Assembly: GCF_015350995.1 (NCBI RefSeq)
Contig: NZ_JADKRW010000010.1
Span: 1-42,506, forward strand
DNA: 42,506 bases
Direction of reading: 5' to 3'
Source: Curtobacterium sp. VKM Ac-1393
GTDB lineage: Bacteria > Actinomycetota > Actinomycetes > Actinomycetales > Microbacteriaceae
A model generated the notes under the pieces. It did no database searches. It was not told where the DNA came from and was given only the letters and a program-made list of their open reading frames with translations. Both the position numbers and the translations under genes were made by a program. Within the stretch, counting starts at the first letter, position 1, and every line of letters begins with the position of its first letter. Shown here piece by piece: positions 22,257-31,924 of this stretch.

Positions 22257-22270
22257 GGCAAGCGCTTTCC
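22257..22270. promoter_or_regulatory. LacI-family operator 2
   Basis: GGCAAGCGCTTTCC, identical in all 14 positions to operator 1, 42 nt upstream of the TTG start of the Gfo/Idh gene. Confidence 0.8.
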
Positions 22271-22311
22271 AGCACGCGGAGAGCAGGCCACGGCGAGCAA
22301 AGGAGCACGCG

Positions 22312-23591
<1,280 letters not shown>

Positions 23592-23595
<4 letters not shown>

Positions 23596-24815
23596 CCGAC
23601 CTCACCCTCCTCGCCCCCGACGGCACGACCACCCGGACGCCCCTGAAACCGCCCGCCGTCACCGACGCCGCCAAGCCGTCCGCGGCCCTGACCGAGCGCC
23701 TCGTCTACGCCGCCGCCCACGTCGTCCCGCGCGCCGCCGCCGACAACACCCCCGGTGCTCCGGCCGACCTCGACTGGGACGCCACACTCGCCTTCCGTCA
23801 CCACCTGTGGTCGTGGGGGCTCGGCGTCGCGGACGCGATGGACACGGCGCAGCGGAACATGGGCCTCGACCCGGCCGCGGTGCGTGAGCTCATCACCCGC
23901 AGTGCCCGCGAGGCCCAGTCCGTCGGCGGGCGCATCGTCGTCGGCGTGAACACGGACGACCTGCCGGACGACCGCAACGAGCTCCCGACCGAGCAGCAGG
24001 TCGTCGACGCGTACGTCGCCCAGCTCCACCACGCCGAGGACTCCGGCGCCGGCGTCGTCCTGATGGCCAGCCGGCACCTGGCACGACTCGCGCAGAACGA
24101 TCCGGCCACCTACCGCCGCGTCTACGGCCGGGTCGTCGAGCGGGCGAGCGCACCCGTCGTCCTGCACTGGCTGGGGGAGGCCTTCGACCCCGCCCTCGCC
24201 GGCTACTTCGGTGGGCAGCAGGCCTCCGACACCGTGCTCGACATCATGCGCGACGCCGGGCCGAAGGTCTCCGGCATCAAGATGAGCCTGCTGAACGCCC
24301 GCGCCGAGGTCGCCCTCCGCTCGCAACTGCCCGCGACCGCCCGGATGTTCACCGGCGACGACTTCCACTACGTGGACCTCGTAGCGGGAGACGGTCGAGC
24401 CCACTCCGACGCCCTCCTCGGCGCCTTCGCCGCCGTCGCACCCCTCGCCTCCGCCGCCGTCCAGGCCCTGCCCGACGACGCCGCCTTCCGCGCACTCCTC
24501 GCCCCCACCGAGGCGCTCTCCCGCCACGTCTTCAGCGCCCCCACCTGGCACTACAAGACCGGCATCGCGTTCCTCGCCTGGTTGAACGGCCACCAGCCCG
24601 CCTTCCAGATGGTCGGCGGCCAGCACGCCGGCCGCTCCCTGCCGCACCTGTCCGAGACCCTCCGGCTCGCGAACGCCTGCGGCGCCCTCGAACACCCCGA
24701 CCTCGCCGCGTCACGATGGCACGCGCTGCTCGCGGTTGCCGGCGTGGCGACACAGCCGACCGGGAGGCCCGGATCACCCACCGTCGACCGCACCGTCGCC
24801 GAGGTGGTCGCGTGA
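23592..24815 (+). CDS. DUF993 family protein (dihydrodipicolinate synthase-like aldolase fold)
   Basis: A 407-residue protein of the DUF993 family, predicted to have the TIM-barrel fold of dihydrodipicolinate synthase/aldolases. Candidate features are the barrel strands GRIVVGVNTDDL, GVVLMASRHLA and APVVLHWLGEAF, and a Lys in KVSGIKMSLLNA at the place of the Schiff-base lysine of the fold. No reaction is established for the family to my knowledge. It sits between a dehydrogenase and a sugar isomerase with 4-nt overlaps on both sides, so it probably performs a carbon-carbon or dehydration step on the oxidised sugar. Confidence 0.85.
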
Positions 24816-25717
24816 CGACCGCGGCGGACGCCGGCACGCCGGTCCGGTCCGCCGGTGCTGGGCCGCATCCGCGGCTGTCGGTCAACCAGGCGACCATCAA
24901 GTACGCGCCGCTCCGACAGGCGCTCGACATCGTGGCCGGGGCCGGCATCGGAGCGATCGGCACCTGGCGGGAGCCCGTGGCCGAGGTCGGCCTCGCCGAG
25001 GCCGTCCGGATGGTCGCGGACTCGGGGCTCCGGGTGTCGTCGCACTGCCGCGGAGGCTTCTTCACCCTGCCGCCCGGAGCCGCTCGGCAGCAGGCCCTCG
25101 ACGACAACCGGCGCGCGATCGACGAGACCGCAGCCCTCGCCGCGGCCGGCGCTCCCGGCTCGGCGCCGGTGCTCGTCCTCGTCGCCGGGGGACTGCCCGA
25201 GGGATCGCGCGACCTGGTCGGCGCCCGGGGCCGGGTGGCCGACGCACTCGCCGACCTCGTGCCGCACGCCCTCGACGCCGGCGTCCGGCTCGCCGTCGAG
25301 CCACTGCACCCGATGTACGCCGCCGACCGGGCCGTGGTGTCGACGCTCGCGCAGGCCATCGACCTGGCGGCACCGTTCCCGGCCGCCGCCGTCGGGGTCG
25401 TCGTCGACACGTTCCACGTGTGGTGGGACCCGGCCCTCGAAGGATCGATCGCCCGCGCGGGGGCTGCCGGGCGGATCGCGTCGTACCAGGTGTGCGACTG
25501 GCTCACCCCGATCGCAGCCGACCCGCTGCTGTCACGTGGGTACCCGGGCGACGGGCACGTCGACTTCGGGCCCGTGACCGAGGCGGTGGTCGCTGCCGGC
25601 TACACCGGGGACGTCGAGGTCGAGCTCTTCAACCAGGCGATCTGGGACACCCCCGCCGCCCAGGTGGTGGCCCGCGTCGTGCAGGCGTTCGGCGCCGCGG
25701 TCCCGCTCCCGCGCTGA
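24812..25717 (+). CDS. sugar phosphate isomerase/epimerase (AP endonuclease 2-like TIM barrel)
   Basis: A 301-residue TIM-barrel protein of the xylose isomerase-like family. The metal ligands of the family can be followed: Glu in AVEPLHPMYAADR, Asp/His in VVDTFHVWWDP, His in GDGHVDFG and Glu in VEVELFN. Such enzymes isomerise, epimerise or cleave keto-sugars. It starts with GTG overlapping the DUF993 stop (GTGA) and is the last gene of the operon. Together with Gfo/Idh it resembles oxidation-then-rearrangement pathways for inositols or 3-keto sugars; the substrate is unknown. Confidence 0.85.
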   Translation: MTTAADAGTPVRSAGAGPHPRLSVNQATIKYAPLRQALDIVAGAGIGAIGTWREPVAEVGLAEAVRMVADSGLRVSSHCRGGFFTLPPGAARQQALDDNRRAIDETAALAAAGAPGSAPVLVLVAGGLPEGSRDLVGARGRVADALADLVPHALDAGVRLAVEPLHPMYAADRAVVSTLAQAIDLAAPFPAAAVGVVVDTFHVWWDPALEGSIARAGAAGRIASYQVCDWLTPIAADPLLSRGYPGDGHVDFGPVTEAVVAAGYTGDVEVELFNQAIWDTPAAQVVARVVQAFGAAVPLPR

Positions 25718-25754
25718 CCGCTCGGCGCTGAACCGTCCGGCGCTCCATCCGTCG

Positions 25755-26420
25755 TCAGCGCGTGCGGCGGACCAGCACCACGCTGTCGAGGACCTCGTGC
25801 GGGTCGCCCTCGGGCGTCGTCGCGGTGCGCGGCCGGAGTTCGGCGGCCACGACCTCCCAGGCGTCATCGAGCTGCAGCGCTGCCAGGTCCTCGTCGGGCG
25901 TCGGGAACCGGTACTCCTGCATCTCTGCCGGCAGGTCGTCGTGCGGTGGGGCGGCGTGCGCGGTCACGAGCAGGTGCCCGCCGACCGCGACGAACCCGCT
26001 GGCCCGCCGCAGGATCTCCGCGCGTGGGATCTCCACCGGCCACGACTGCAGGTACGACGCCGTCACCAGGTCGAAGCGCGCGGCCGTTTCCCACCGGGCG
26101 AGGTCCGCAGCGACGAACGCTGTCCGTTCGTCGACCCCGGCCGACACCGACGCCCGCGAGCCGCGCTCGATCGCCGTCACCGACAGATCGATGCCCAGTG
26201 CGTCCCAACCCTGCTCGGCGAGCCAGACGACGTCGCCGCCCTCACCGCAGCCGAGGTCGAGTGCGCGCCCCACGGCCAGCGCCGCTGCGACGTCGGCCAG
26301 CACCGCGTTCACGCGGCCCGACCAGATCCCGTCGCGCTCGGCGTACCGCTGCTCCCACCAGTCGCGGGCCGAGCCAACGGGGGAGCCGGCGGTCGCGGCG
26401 GTGGTCTCGTGTGCATGCAT
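25755..26420 (-). CDS. class I SAM-dependent methyltransferase
   Basis: A 221-residue Rossmann-fold methyltransferase. Motif I is ALDLGCGEGGDVVWLAEQG (about residue 54), the acidic end of strand 2 is in LGIDLS, and the post-I and motif II regions are FVAADLARWE and FDLVTASYLQSW. The pattern resembles the small tellurite-resistance (TehB-like) methyltransferases, but the substrate cannot be stated. ATG 26420 is the first Met giving a normal N terminus; no clear ribosome-binding site. It is convergent with the isomerase at 25717 and downstream of the GntR gene on the same strand, separated by a hairpin. Confidence 0.88.
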   Translation of the reverse strand: MHAHETTAATAGSPVGSARDWWEQRYAERDGIWSGRVNAVLADVAAALAVGRALDLGCGEGGDVVWLAEQGWDALGIDLSVTAIERGSRASVSAGVDERTAFVAADLARWETAARFDLVTASYLQSWPVEIPRAEILRRASGFVAVGGHLLVTAHAAPPHDDLPAEMQEYRFPTPDEDLAALQLDDAWEVVAAELRPRTATTPEGDPHEVLDSVVLVRRTR

Positions 26421-26484
26421 CTGCCAAGTCGACCGCACCTGCCGGGCCGGACCCAAGCCCTGTTGCCGCCCCAGCAACGTCGGA

Positions 26485-26507
26485 CGGTGCGAGGCGGACC
26501 CGCACCG
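26485..26507 (-). terminator. hairpin after the GntR gene; diverged third copy of the GC element
   Basis: CGGTGCG (26485-26491) and CGCACCG (26501-26507) form a 7-bp stem with a 9-nt loop, 13 nt past the GntR stop. The stretch 26494-26520 matches 24 of 27 positions of 10593-10619 in the kinase terminator. Confidence 0.5.
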
Positions 26508-26520
26508 CGCCTCCCGGCCG

Positions 26521-27270
26521 CTACTCGACGGGCGGGATGGGCTCCGCGTTCTCGATGCGGGCGCTCGCCGTGGCCATGTGCGCGTCCATCGCACGCTGCA
26601 CGGCGGGCACGTCGCCGGCCCGGAGCGCCTCGTAGATCGCGCGGTGCTCCTCGTAGGCGGCCTCGGTCGCCTGGCGGGTCTGCACACGGCGGCCGACCCA
26701 CACGCTGAGCATCGAGCGCAGGCTCTGCAGCAGGTCGCCGAGCACGTCGTTCCCCGCGGCCCGGGCGAGCAGCACGTGGAACCGGACGTCGGCGTCGATG
26801 AAGGCCTCGGGGTCGTCGAGGGTGGCCTCTTGTCGGACGAGGTACTCGCCGAGCTCCGCGACCTGCTCGGGTGTGGCACGCTGCGCGGCGAGGATCGCAA
26901 CGGTCCGTTCGAGCGAGGACCGGACCTCGAGCAGCTCGCGCGTGCGGTTCGACGCGAGCATGAGCCCCCACGACAGCGTGGTCGGCAGCAGGTCCGAGGT
27001 GCCGCCCTGCAGGTACGTGCCCGAGCCGGGGCGGATCTGCACGATGCCCAGGATCTCGAGGGCCGCCAGGGCCTCGCGCACGGCGGAGCGTCCGACCCCG
27101 AGCCGTTCGGCCAGGATCCGCTCGGACGGCAGTCGCGAACCCGGGGCCAGCTCACCCGCGGTGAGCAGGGACACGAGCTGTCGGGCGACCTCGGAGGCGG
27201 GCGAACCCACGGGCACGGACTCGAGTTCGAGTCGGATGTTGAGGGGATCGTCCGGGCTGAACGCGGGCAT
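26521..27270 (-). CDS. FadR/GntR-family transcriptional regulator
   Basis: A 249-residue repressor with an N-terminal winged helix (LAPGSRLPSERILAERLGVGRSAVREALAALEILGIVQIRPGSGTYL, about 40-85) and an all-helical FCD effector domain (AFIDADVRFHVLLARAAGN, with the Asp/His residues that usually bind metal and an acid ligand). FCD regulators commonly sense sugar acids. It is divergent from the MFS/kinase operon. Its own -10 (TACGCT, 27277-27282) ends 6 nt before the ATG, with operator 1 just upstream, implying autoregulation. Confidence 0.93.
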   Translation of the reverse strand: MPAFSPDDPLNIRLELESVPVGSPASEVARQLVSLLTAGELAPGSRLPSERILAERLGVGRSAVREALAALEILGIVQIRPGSGTYLQGGTSDLLPTTLSWGLMLASNRTRELLEVRSSLERTVAILAAQRATPEQVAELGEYLVRQEATLDDPEAFIDADVRFHVLLARAAGNDVLGDLLQSLRSMLSVWVGRRVQTRQATEAAYEEHRAIYEALRAGDVPAVQRAMDAHMATASARIENAEPIPPVE

Positions 27271-27276
27271 GCAGTG

Positions 27277-27282
27277 AGCGTA
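27277..27282 (-). promoter_or_regulatory. -10 box of the GntR regulator gene
   Basis: TACGCT on the minus strand, 6 nt before the ATG at 27270: a leaderless transcript is likely. Confidence 0.55.
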
Positions 27283-27288
27283 CCGTTC

Positions 27289-27304
27289 GGTCAACCGGTT
27301 GGGC
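27289..27304. promoter_or_regulatory. GntR operator 1
   Basis: GGTCAACCGGTTGGGC with the palindromic core CAACCGGTTG at 27292-27301, in the spacer of the regulator's own promoter. The same 16 nt occur at 35295-35310. Confidence 0.8.
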
Positions 27305-27328
27305 TTCGAGTCGCTTGGGGAGTGTTTG

Positions 27329-27342
27329 GTCAACCGGTTGAC
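27329..27342. promoter_or_regulatory. GntR operator 2
   Basis: GTCAACCGGTTGAC, a perfect 14-bp palindrome. Its right half overlaps the -35 TTGACA of the rightward operon. Its centre is 39 bp from that of operator 1. Confidence 0.85.
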
Positions 27343-27366
27343 AAGTTGAATTGGAATCCGCACACT
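27338..27366 (+). promoter_or_regulatory. promoter of the apionate operon
   Basis: Consensus -35 TTGACA (27338-27343), a 17-nt spacer and -10-like CACACT (27361-27366). The -35 lies in operator 2. The leader to the GTG at 27454 would be about 80 nt. Confidence 0.65.
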
Positions 27367-27453
27367 GGACCAGGCGCACCGATGCGCCCGCTCCACCACC
27401 GGGCGCTGCAGCCCGGGCCGGAGTCGTACCACCCCCACCGAGCAGGAGTCATC

Positions 27454-28878
27454 GTGGACATCCCCGCCACGCGAGGCATCCCCACCTCGGTCGTCGAGAA
27501 GACGGCCATCCGCAAGATCGCGATCCGCATCGTGCCGTTCGTGGCACTGATGTTCTTCATCAACTTCCTCGACCGCACCGCGATCTCCTTCGCGGCCCCG
27601 AACGGCATGGAGGCAGACCTCGGTCTGACCGCCGCCCAGTTCGGGTTCGCCTCCGGCGTGTTCTTCATCGGCTACCTCGTACTCGAGGTGCCCTCGAACC
27701 TGGCGCTCCACAAGTTCGGCGCGCGCATCTGGCTCGCCCGCATCATGATCACGTGGGGCATCGTCTCGCTGCTCTTCACGTGGGTGCAGAACTACCCGCA
27801 GCTCGTCGGCCTGCGCTTCCTGCTCGGCATCGCCGAAGCCGGGTTCTTCCCCGGCGCGATCCTGTTCCTGTCGACGTGGGTGCCCGCACGGCACCGCGGC
27901 AAGATGCTCGCGCTGTTCTACCTGGCCCAGCCCCTGACGAGCGTCATCGGCTCCCCGCTCGCCGGCTGGCTGATGACCCACGAGGGCATGCTCGGCGGCC
28001 TGGCCGGCTGGCGCTTCATGTTCCTGTGCGTCTCGATCCCGGCGATCATCGTCGGCGTCCTGTGCCTCTTCGTGCTCAAGGACAAGCCATCGCAGGCGAA
28101 GTGGCTCGACGAGGACGAGAAGGTGTGGCTCGAAGGTGCCCTGGCGACGGAGAACAAGGAGAAAGCCGGTCACGGCAGGGGCGGTCTCCGTGCGGCCTTC
28201 GGTTCCGGCCGCGTCTGGATGCTCGCCGCGGTGTACTTCGGCTTCATCTACGGCCTGTACGCGCTGAGCTTCTTCCTGCCGACGATCATCGACGGCTTCC
28301 AGGAGCAGTTCGGCACCACGTTCGACCTGTTCCAGAAGGGCATGATCACGGCGATCCCGTACGTCCCCGCCGCGGTCGTCCTGTACTTCTGGTCGCGCGA
28401 CGCCTTCCGCCGTGGCGTCCGGGTCTGGCACATCGCCGTCCCCGCACTCGTCGGTGGCCTGAGCATCCCGGTCGCGCTCTTCATGAACAGCCCGGCCGCC
28501 ACGATCGCCGTCATCGCGGTCACCGCCTGCGCGATCTTCGCCGCACTGCCGAACTTCTGGACGGTGCCGACCCAGTTCCTGACCGGTGCCGCCGCTGCTG
28601 CGGGTGTGGCGCTCATCAACACGATCGGCAACCTCGGCGGGTTCGCTGCCCCGTACATCACGGGCATCGTCAGCGGGTGGACCGGCGGTTACCAGGTCCC
28701 GATGTTCATCGTCGGCTTCTTCATGGTGCTGTCGAGCGTGCTGATGTTCGTGCTCGGTCGGAGCACGAAGCGGCACGAACGACGGGACGCCGACGCTGCG
28801 GCGCAGGCCACGACGACGGCGACGACCTCGTCGACCGCGACCGCGACCGCGACCACGACCCGGGAGACCCACGCATGA
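27454..28878 (+). CDS. MFS transporter, anion:cation symporter family (candidate D-apionate uptake)
   Basis: A 474-residue membrane protein with 12 predicted transmembrane helices, of the ACS family (phthalate, tartrate and sugar-acid permeases). Family features include FINFLDRTAISFAAPNGMEADLGL in helix 1, GARIWLARIMITWG and RFLLGIAEAGFFPGAILFLSTW. ACS members import organic acids with protons, fitting an aldonate such as D-apionate; this substrate is inferred from the operon. The GTG at 27454 has AGGAG five nt before it. The C-terminal tail is a polar Thr/Ala repeat encoded by ACCGCG hexamers. It overlaps the kinase gene by 4 nt. Confidence 0.9.
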   Translation: MDIPATRGIPTSVVEKTAIRKIAIRIVPFVALMFFINFLDRTAISFAAPNGMEADLGLTAAQFGFASGVFFIGYLVLEVPSNLALHKFGARIWLARIMITWGIVSLLFTWVQNYPQLVGLRFLLGIAEAGFFPGAILFLSTWVPARHRGKMLALFYLAQPLTSVIGSPLAGWLMTHEGMLGGLAGWRFMFLCVSIPAIIVGVLCLFVLKDKPSQAKWLDEDEKVWLEGALATENKEKAGHGRGGLRAAFGSGRVWMLAAVYFGFIYGLYALSFFLPTIIDGFQEQFGTTFDLFQKGMITAIPYVPAAVVLYFWSRDAFRRGVRVWHIAVPALVGGLSIPVALFMNSPAATIAVIAVTACAIFAALPNFWTVPTQFLTGAAAAAGVALINTIGNLGGFAAPYITGIVSGWTGGYQVPMFIVGFFMVLSSVLMFVLGRSTKRHERRDADAAAQATTTATTSSTATATATTTRETHA

Positions 28879-30596
28879 CCCGCCTGTTCAACGACCCCGC
28901 GGACTTCGCCGACGAGATGGTCGACGGCTTCGTGGCCGCGAACCAGGCCCGGGTCCGCAAGGTCCACGGCGGCGTCGCCCGCTCGACCACCAGCCCCGAG
29001 GGGACCGTCGCGCTCGTCGTCGGCGGTGGCTCCGGCCACTACCCGGCCTTCGGCGGACTCGTCGGGCACGGTCTGGCAGCCGGTGCGGCGATGGGCAACC
29101 TGTTCGCCAGCCCGAGCGCCCAGCAGGTCACGGCGGTCGCGAAGGCGTCCGAGCACGGCGGCGGCGTGCTGCTGAGCTACGGCAACTACGCCGGCGACGT
29201 GCTCAACTTCGACGCCGCGGCACGGGCACTGGCCGCCAGCGGGATCGACGTCCGCACGGTGCGGGTGACCGACGACGTCGCCTCCGCCCCGAGCGCCGAA
29301 GCCCACAAGCGCCGCGGGATCGCCGGCGACCTCTGCGTGTTCAAGGTCGCGGGCGCCGCCGCCGAGCGCGGGGACGACCTCGACACGGTCACCGCGATCG
29401 CCGAACGCGCGAACGACCGCACCCGCAGCTTCGGCGTCGCCTTCTCGGGCTGCTCGCTCCCCGGCGCCGACGAACCGCTCTTCACCGTCCCCGAGGGTCG
29501 GATGGCCATCGGCATGGGCATCCACGGCGAACGCGGCATCGCCGAGGCCGACGTCCCGACGGCTGACGGTCTGGCCGACCTGCTCGTCGACAAGCTGCTG
29601 ACCGAGCTGCCATCCGGTGTCGTCGTCGACGGGGCACGCGTCGTCCCGATCCTCAACGGCCTCGGCAGCGTCAAGTACGAGGAGCTCTTCGTCGTCTTCG
29701 GCGCCGCGCAGCGCAGGCTCGCGGCGGCCGGTGCCGTGGTCGTCGAGCCCGAGGTCGGCGAACTCGTCACGAGCTTCGACATGGCCGGCGTCTCGCTGAC
29801 GCTCTTCTGGCTCGACGACGAACTCGAGCAGCTCTGGGCCGCGCCCGCCGACAGCCCCGCGTACCGCAAGGGTGGCGCCGTCCCGCAGCAGCCGGTCGCA
29901 GCCGAAACGCTCGCGGCCGACGTGCAGGCGCCGGTCACGGTCGGCTCCGCGGCGTCGCAGGCGGCCGCTGCCCGGGTCGCCGAGGCGATCACGGCCATCC
30001 GCACCACGATCGACGTCCACGCCGACGAGCTCGGTCGCATCGACGCCGTCGCCGGTGACGGCGACCACGGCATCGGCATGCAGCGCGGCTCCACCGCCGC
30101 CGACCGTGCCGCTGCGGACGCGGTGATGCGCGGCGCCGGTGCCGGCAGCGTCCTCGCGATCGCCGGCGACGCCTGGTCGGACAAGGCCGGCGGCACGTCC
30201 GGTGCGATCTGGGGAGCCGCCCTGGAGGCACTGGGTCGCGTCCTCGGCGACGTCGAGCGCCCGTCAGCCGCCACGGTCCAGAGCGCGGTGCACGCCGCCA
30301 CCGAGGCCGTCCTCGCCTTCGGAGCCGTCCCCGGCGACAAGACCATGGTCGACGCCATCGTCCCGTTCGACCAGGTGCTCACCGACCGCGTCGCGGCCGG
30401 CGACGACCTGGTCGCCGCGTGGTCCGCCGCATCTGCCGTGGCGACGGCTGCCGCCGACGCCACCGCCGACCTGCTGCCGAAGATGGGCCGCGCCCGCACC
30501 CACGGCGAGGACGCGGTCGGCACCCCCGACGCCGGCGCGATCTCGTTCGCCCTGATCACGGCGGCCGTGCTCGCCACCATCGCCGTCCCCGCCTGA
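28875..30596 (+). CDS. lerK: DhaK/DhaL-type kinase, probable L-erythrulose kinase
   Basis: A 573-residue single-chain ATP-dependent keto-sugar kinase. The DhaK half (about 1-330) has VVGGGSGHYPAFGGL and the His that forms a hemiaminal with the ketone (GIHGERG). The DhaL half (about 365-570) has the ATP/Mg site (AGDGDHGIGM, GGTSGAIWG, GDKTMVDAI). Dihydroxyacetone kinases share this plan, so glycerone kinase is the alternative. The neighbours (two C4-phosphate isomerases and apionate enzymes) match published operons where this family phosphorylates L-erythrulose to L-erythrulose 1-phosphate. It is coupled to the MFS gene by ATGA. Confidence 0.8.
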   Translation: MTRLFNDPADFADEMVDGFVAANQARVRKVHGGVARSTTSPEGTVALVVGGGSGHYPAFGGLVGHGLAAGAAMGNLFASPSAQQVTAVAKASEHGGGVLLSYGNYAGDVLNFDAAARALAASGIDVRTVRVTDDVASAPSAEAHKRRGIAGDLCVFKVAGAAAERGDDLDTVTAIAERANDRTRSFGVAFSGCSLPGADEPLFTVPEGRMAIGMGIHGERGIAEADVPTADGLADLLVDKLLTELPSGVVVDGARVVPILNGLGSVKYEELFVVFGAAQRRLAAAGAVVVEPEVGELVTSFDMAGVSLTLFWLDDELEQLWAAPADSPAYRKGGAVPQQPVAAETLAADVQAPVTVGSAASQAAAARVAEAITAIRTTIDVHADELGRIDAVAGDGDHGIGMQRGSTAADRAAADAVMRGAGAGSVLAIAGDAWSDKAGGTSGAIWGAALEALGRVLGDVERPSAATVQSAVHAATEAVLAFGAVPGDKTMVDAIVPFDQVLTDRVAAGDDLVAAWSAASAVATAAADATADLLPKMGRARTHGEDAVGTPDAGAISFALITAAVLATIAVPA

Positions 30597-30623
30597 CCCC
30601 CGCACACGCAGAGAGGCACCCGC

Positions 30624-31109
30624 ATGAGTGACCAGCAGTTCCGCATCGTCGTCGGCTCGGACGACGCCGGGTTCGACTACAAGGAGATCATCAAGGCCGA
30701 CCTCGCGAAGGACCCACGCGTGGTCAGCGTCACCGACGTGGGCGTCGACGCGGACGGGCACACCGCGTACCCGCACGTCGCCGTCGATGCTGCACGACTC
30801 GTCGCGTCGGGTGAGGCCGACCGCGCGATCCTGATCTGCGGCACCGGACTCGGTGTCGCGATCGCGGCGAACAAGGTCCCCGGCATCCGGGCCGTCACCG
30901 CGCACGACTCGTTCAGCGTCGAGCGTTCGGTCCTGTCCAACGACGCCCAGGTCCTCTGCATGGGCCAGCGGGTCGTCGGCGTCGAGGTCGCACGCCGGAT
31001 GGCGAAGGAGTGGCTCGGCTACACCTTCGACCAGACGAGCGCCAGCGCCGAGAAGGTCGCGGCGATCTGTTCCTACGACGGTTCTGCGCCGGTCGGGACC
31101 GACGCCTGA
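30624..31109 (+). CDS. derI: RpiB/LacAB-family isomerase, probable D-erythrulose 4-phosphate isomerase
   Basis: A 161-residue RpiB-type isomerase. Diagnostic features are [13 protein letters not shown] at the N terminus, the catalytic Cys in [16 protein letters not shown] (about residue 73), and the phosphate loop around [11 protein letters not shown]. In the C4 pathway DerI converts D-erythrulose 4-phosphate to D-erythrose 4-phosphate; ribose 5-phosphate isomerase is the generic alternative. ATG 30624 follows AGAGAGG after a 27-nt gap, the only real gap in the operon. It shares one base (TGATG) with the next gene. Confidence 0.8.
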   Translation: MSDQQFRIVVGSDDAGFDYKEIIKADLAKDPRVVSVTDVGVDADGHTAYPHVAVDAARLVASGEADRAILICGTGLGVAIAANKVPGIRAVTAHDSFSVERSVLSNDAQVLCMGQRVVGVEVARRMAKEWLGYTFDQTSASAEKVAAICSYDGSAPVGTDA

Positions 31110-31924
31110 TGCCGGAGCCCACGGCGGCCGCTCCGATCACGATCGGGGTGTCGCTCAAGATGTACTTCGGGCACGCCCGGACGCTCGAGTGGGCGGCCGC
31201 CGTGGCCGACATCGCCCGGACCCACCCGGCGGTGCAGTCCGGCGCCGTCGAGCTCTTCGTCATCCCGACGTTCCCCTCGCTCGTGCCGGTGCACGCCGTG
31301 CTCGAGCGCACCCCGGTGCTCCTCGGCGCGCAGGACCTGGCGTGGGCCGACGAGGGTGCCTTCACGGGTGAGGTGTCCGGCCGCGAACTCCGCGAGGTCG
31401 GGGTCGACCTGGTCGAGATCGCGCACGCCGAGCGCCGGTCCCTGTTCCACGAGTCCGACCAAGACATCGCCGGCAAGGTGCACGCCGCTTTCCGCAACGG
31501 CCTGCGTCCCCTCATCTGCATCGGCGAGACCGAGCGCGCGGCCGACGGTGACCCGTCCGCTGCCGTCGCCGAGGTCACCGCGCAGCTCGACCGCTTCGTC
31601 GCGACGGCCGTCGCCGACGGGCTCGCCGGACCGGTCATCGCCGCCTACGAGCCGGTCTGGGCCATCGGCGCGCCGCAGCCCGCCCCCGACGAGCACATCG
31701 TCGCGGTGCTTGCGGGCATCGAGCAGCACCTGGCGACCAGCCCGGAGCTCGCCGGTTCGGTCGTCATCTACGGCGGCAGCGCCGGGCCTGGCCTCCTCAC
31801 CCGGGGACAGGGCCGCATCGGTGGCCTGTTCCTCGGCCGCTTCGCCCACGACCCCGAGGCGATCCGCACGATCCTCGACGAAGCCGAGGCGCTGGCCGCG
31901 ACGCAGGACGGAGCACCGGCGTGA
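31109..31924 (+). CDS. lerI: triosephosphate isomerase-like, probable L-erythrulose 1-phosphate isomerase
   Basis: A 271-residue TIM-barrel enzyme of the triosephosphate isomerase family. Catalytic Lys (GVSLKMYFG), His (EIAHAERR) and Glu (AAYEPVWAIG) are all present and the phosphate-binding YGGSAGPG is conserved. However, the near-invariant TIM motif NxKMN is SLKMYF and HSERR is HAERR, as expected for the LerI branch acting on a C4 phosphate. It would convert L-erythrulose 1-phosphate to D-erythrulose 4-phosphate. Coupled on both sides (TGATG, GTGA). A second glycolytic TIM is expected elsewhere. Confidence 0.82.
   Translation: MPEPTAAAPITIGVSLKMYFGHARTLEWAAAVADIARTHPAVQSGAVELFVIPTFPSLVPVHAVLERTPVLLGAQDLAWADEGAFTGEVSGRELREVGVDLVEIAHAERRSLFHESDQDIAGKVHAAFRNGLRPLICIGETERAADGDPSAAVAEVTAQLDRFVATAVADGLAGPVIAAYEPVWAIGAPQPAPDEHIVAVLAGIEQHLATSPELAGSVVIYGGSAGPGLLTRGQGRIGGLFLGRFAHDPEAIRTILDEAEALAATQDGAPA

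Noticed and set aside
28875..30596. Plain glycerone (dihydroxyacetone) kinase for glycerol use
   Set aside because: No glycerol dehydrogenase or PTS DhaM is present, while the C4-phosphate isomerases and apionate enzymes are in the same operon, so L-erythrulose is the better substrate call; not excluded biochemically.
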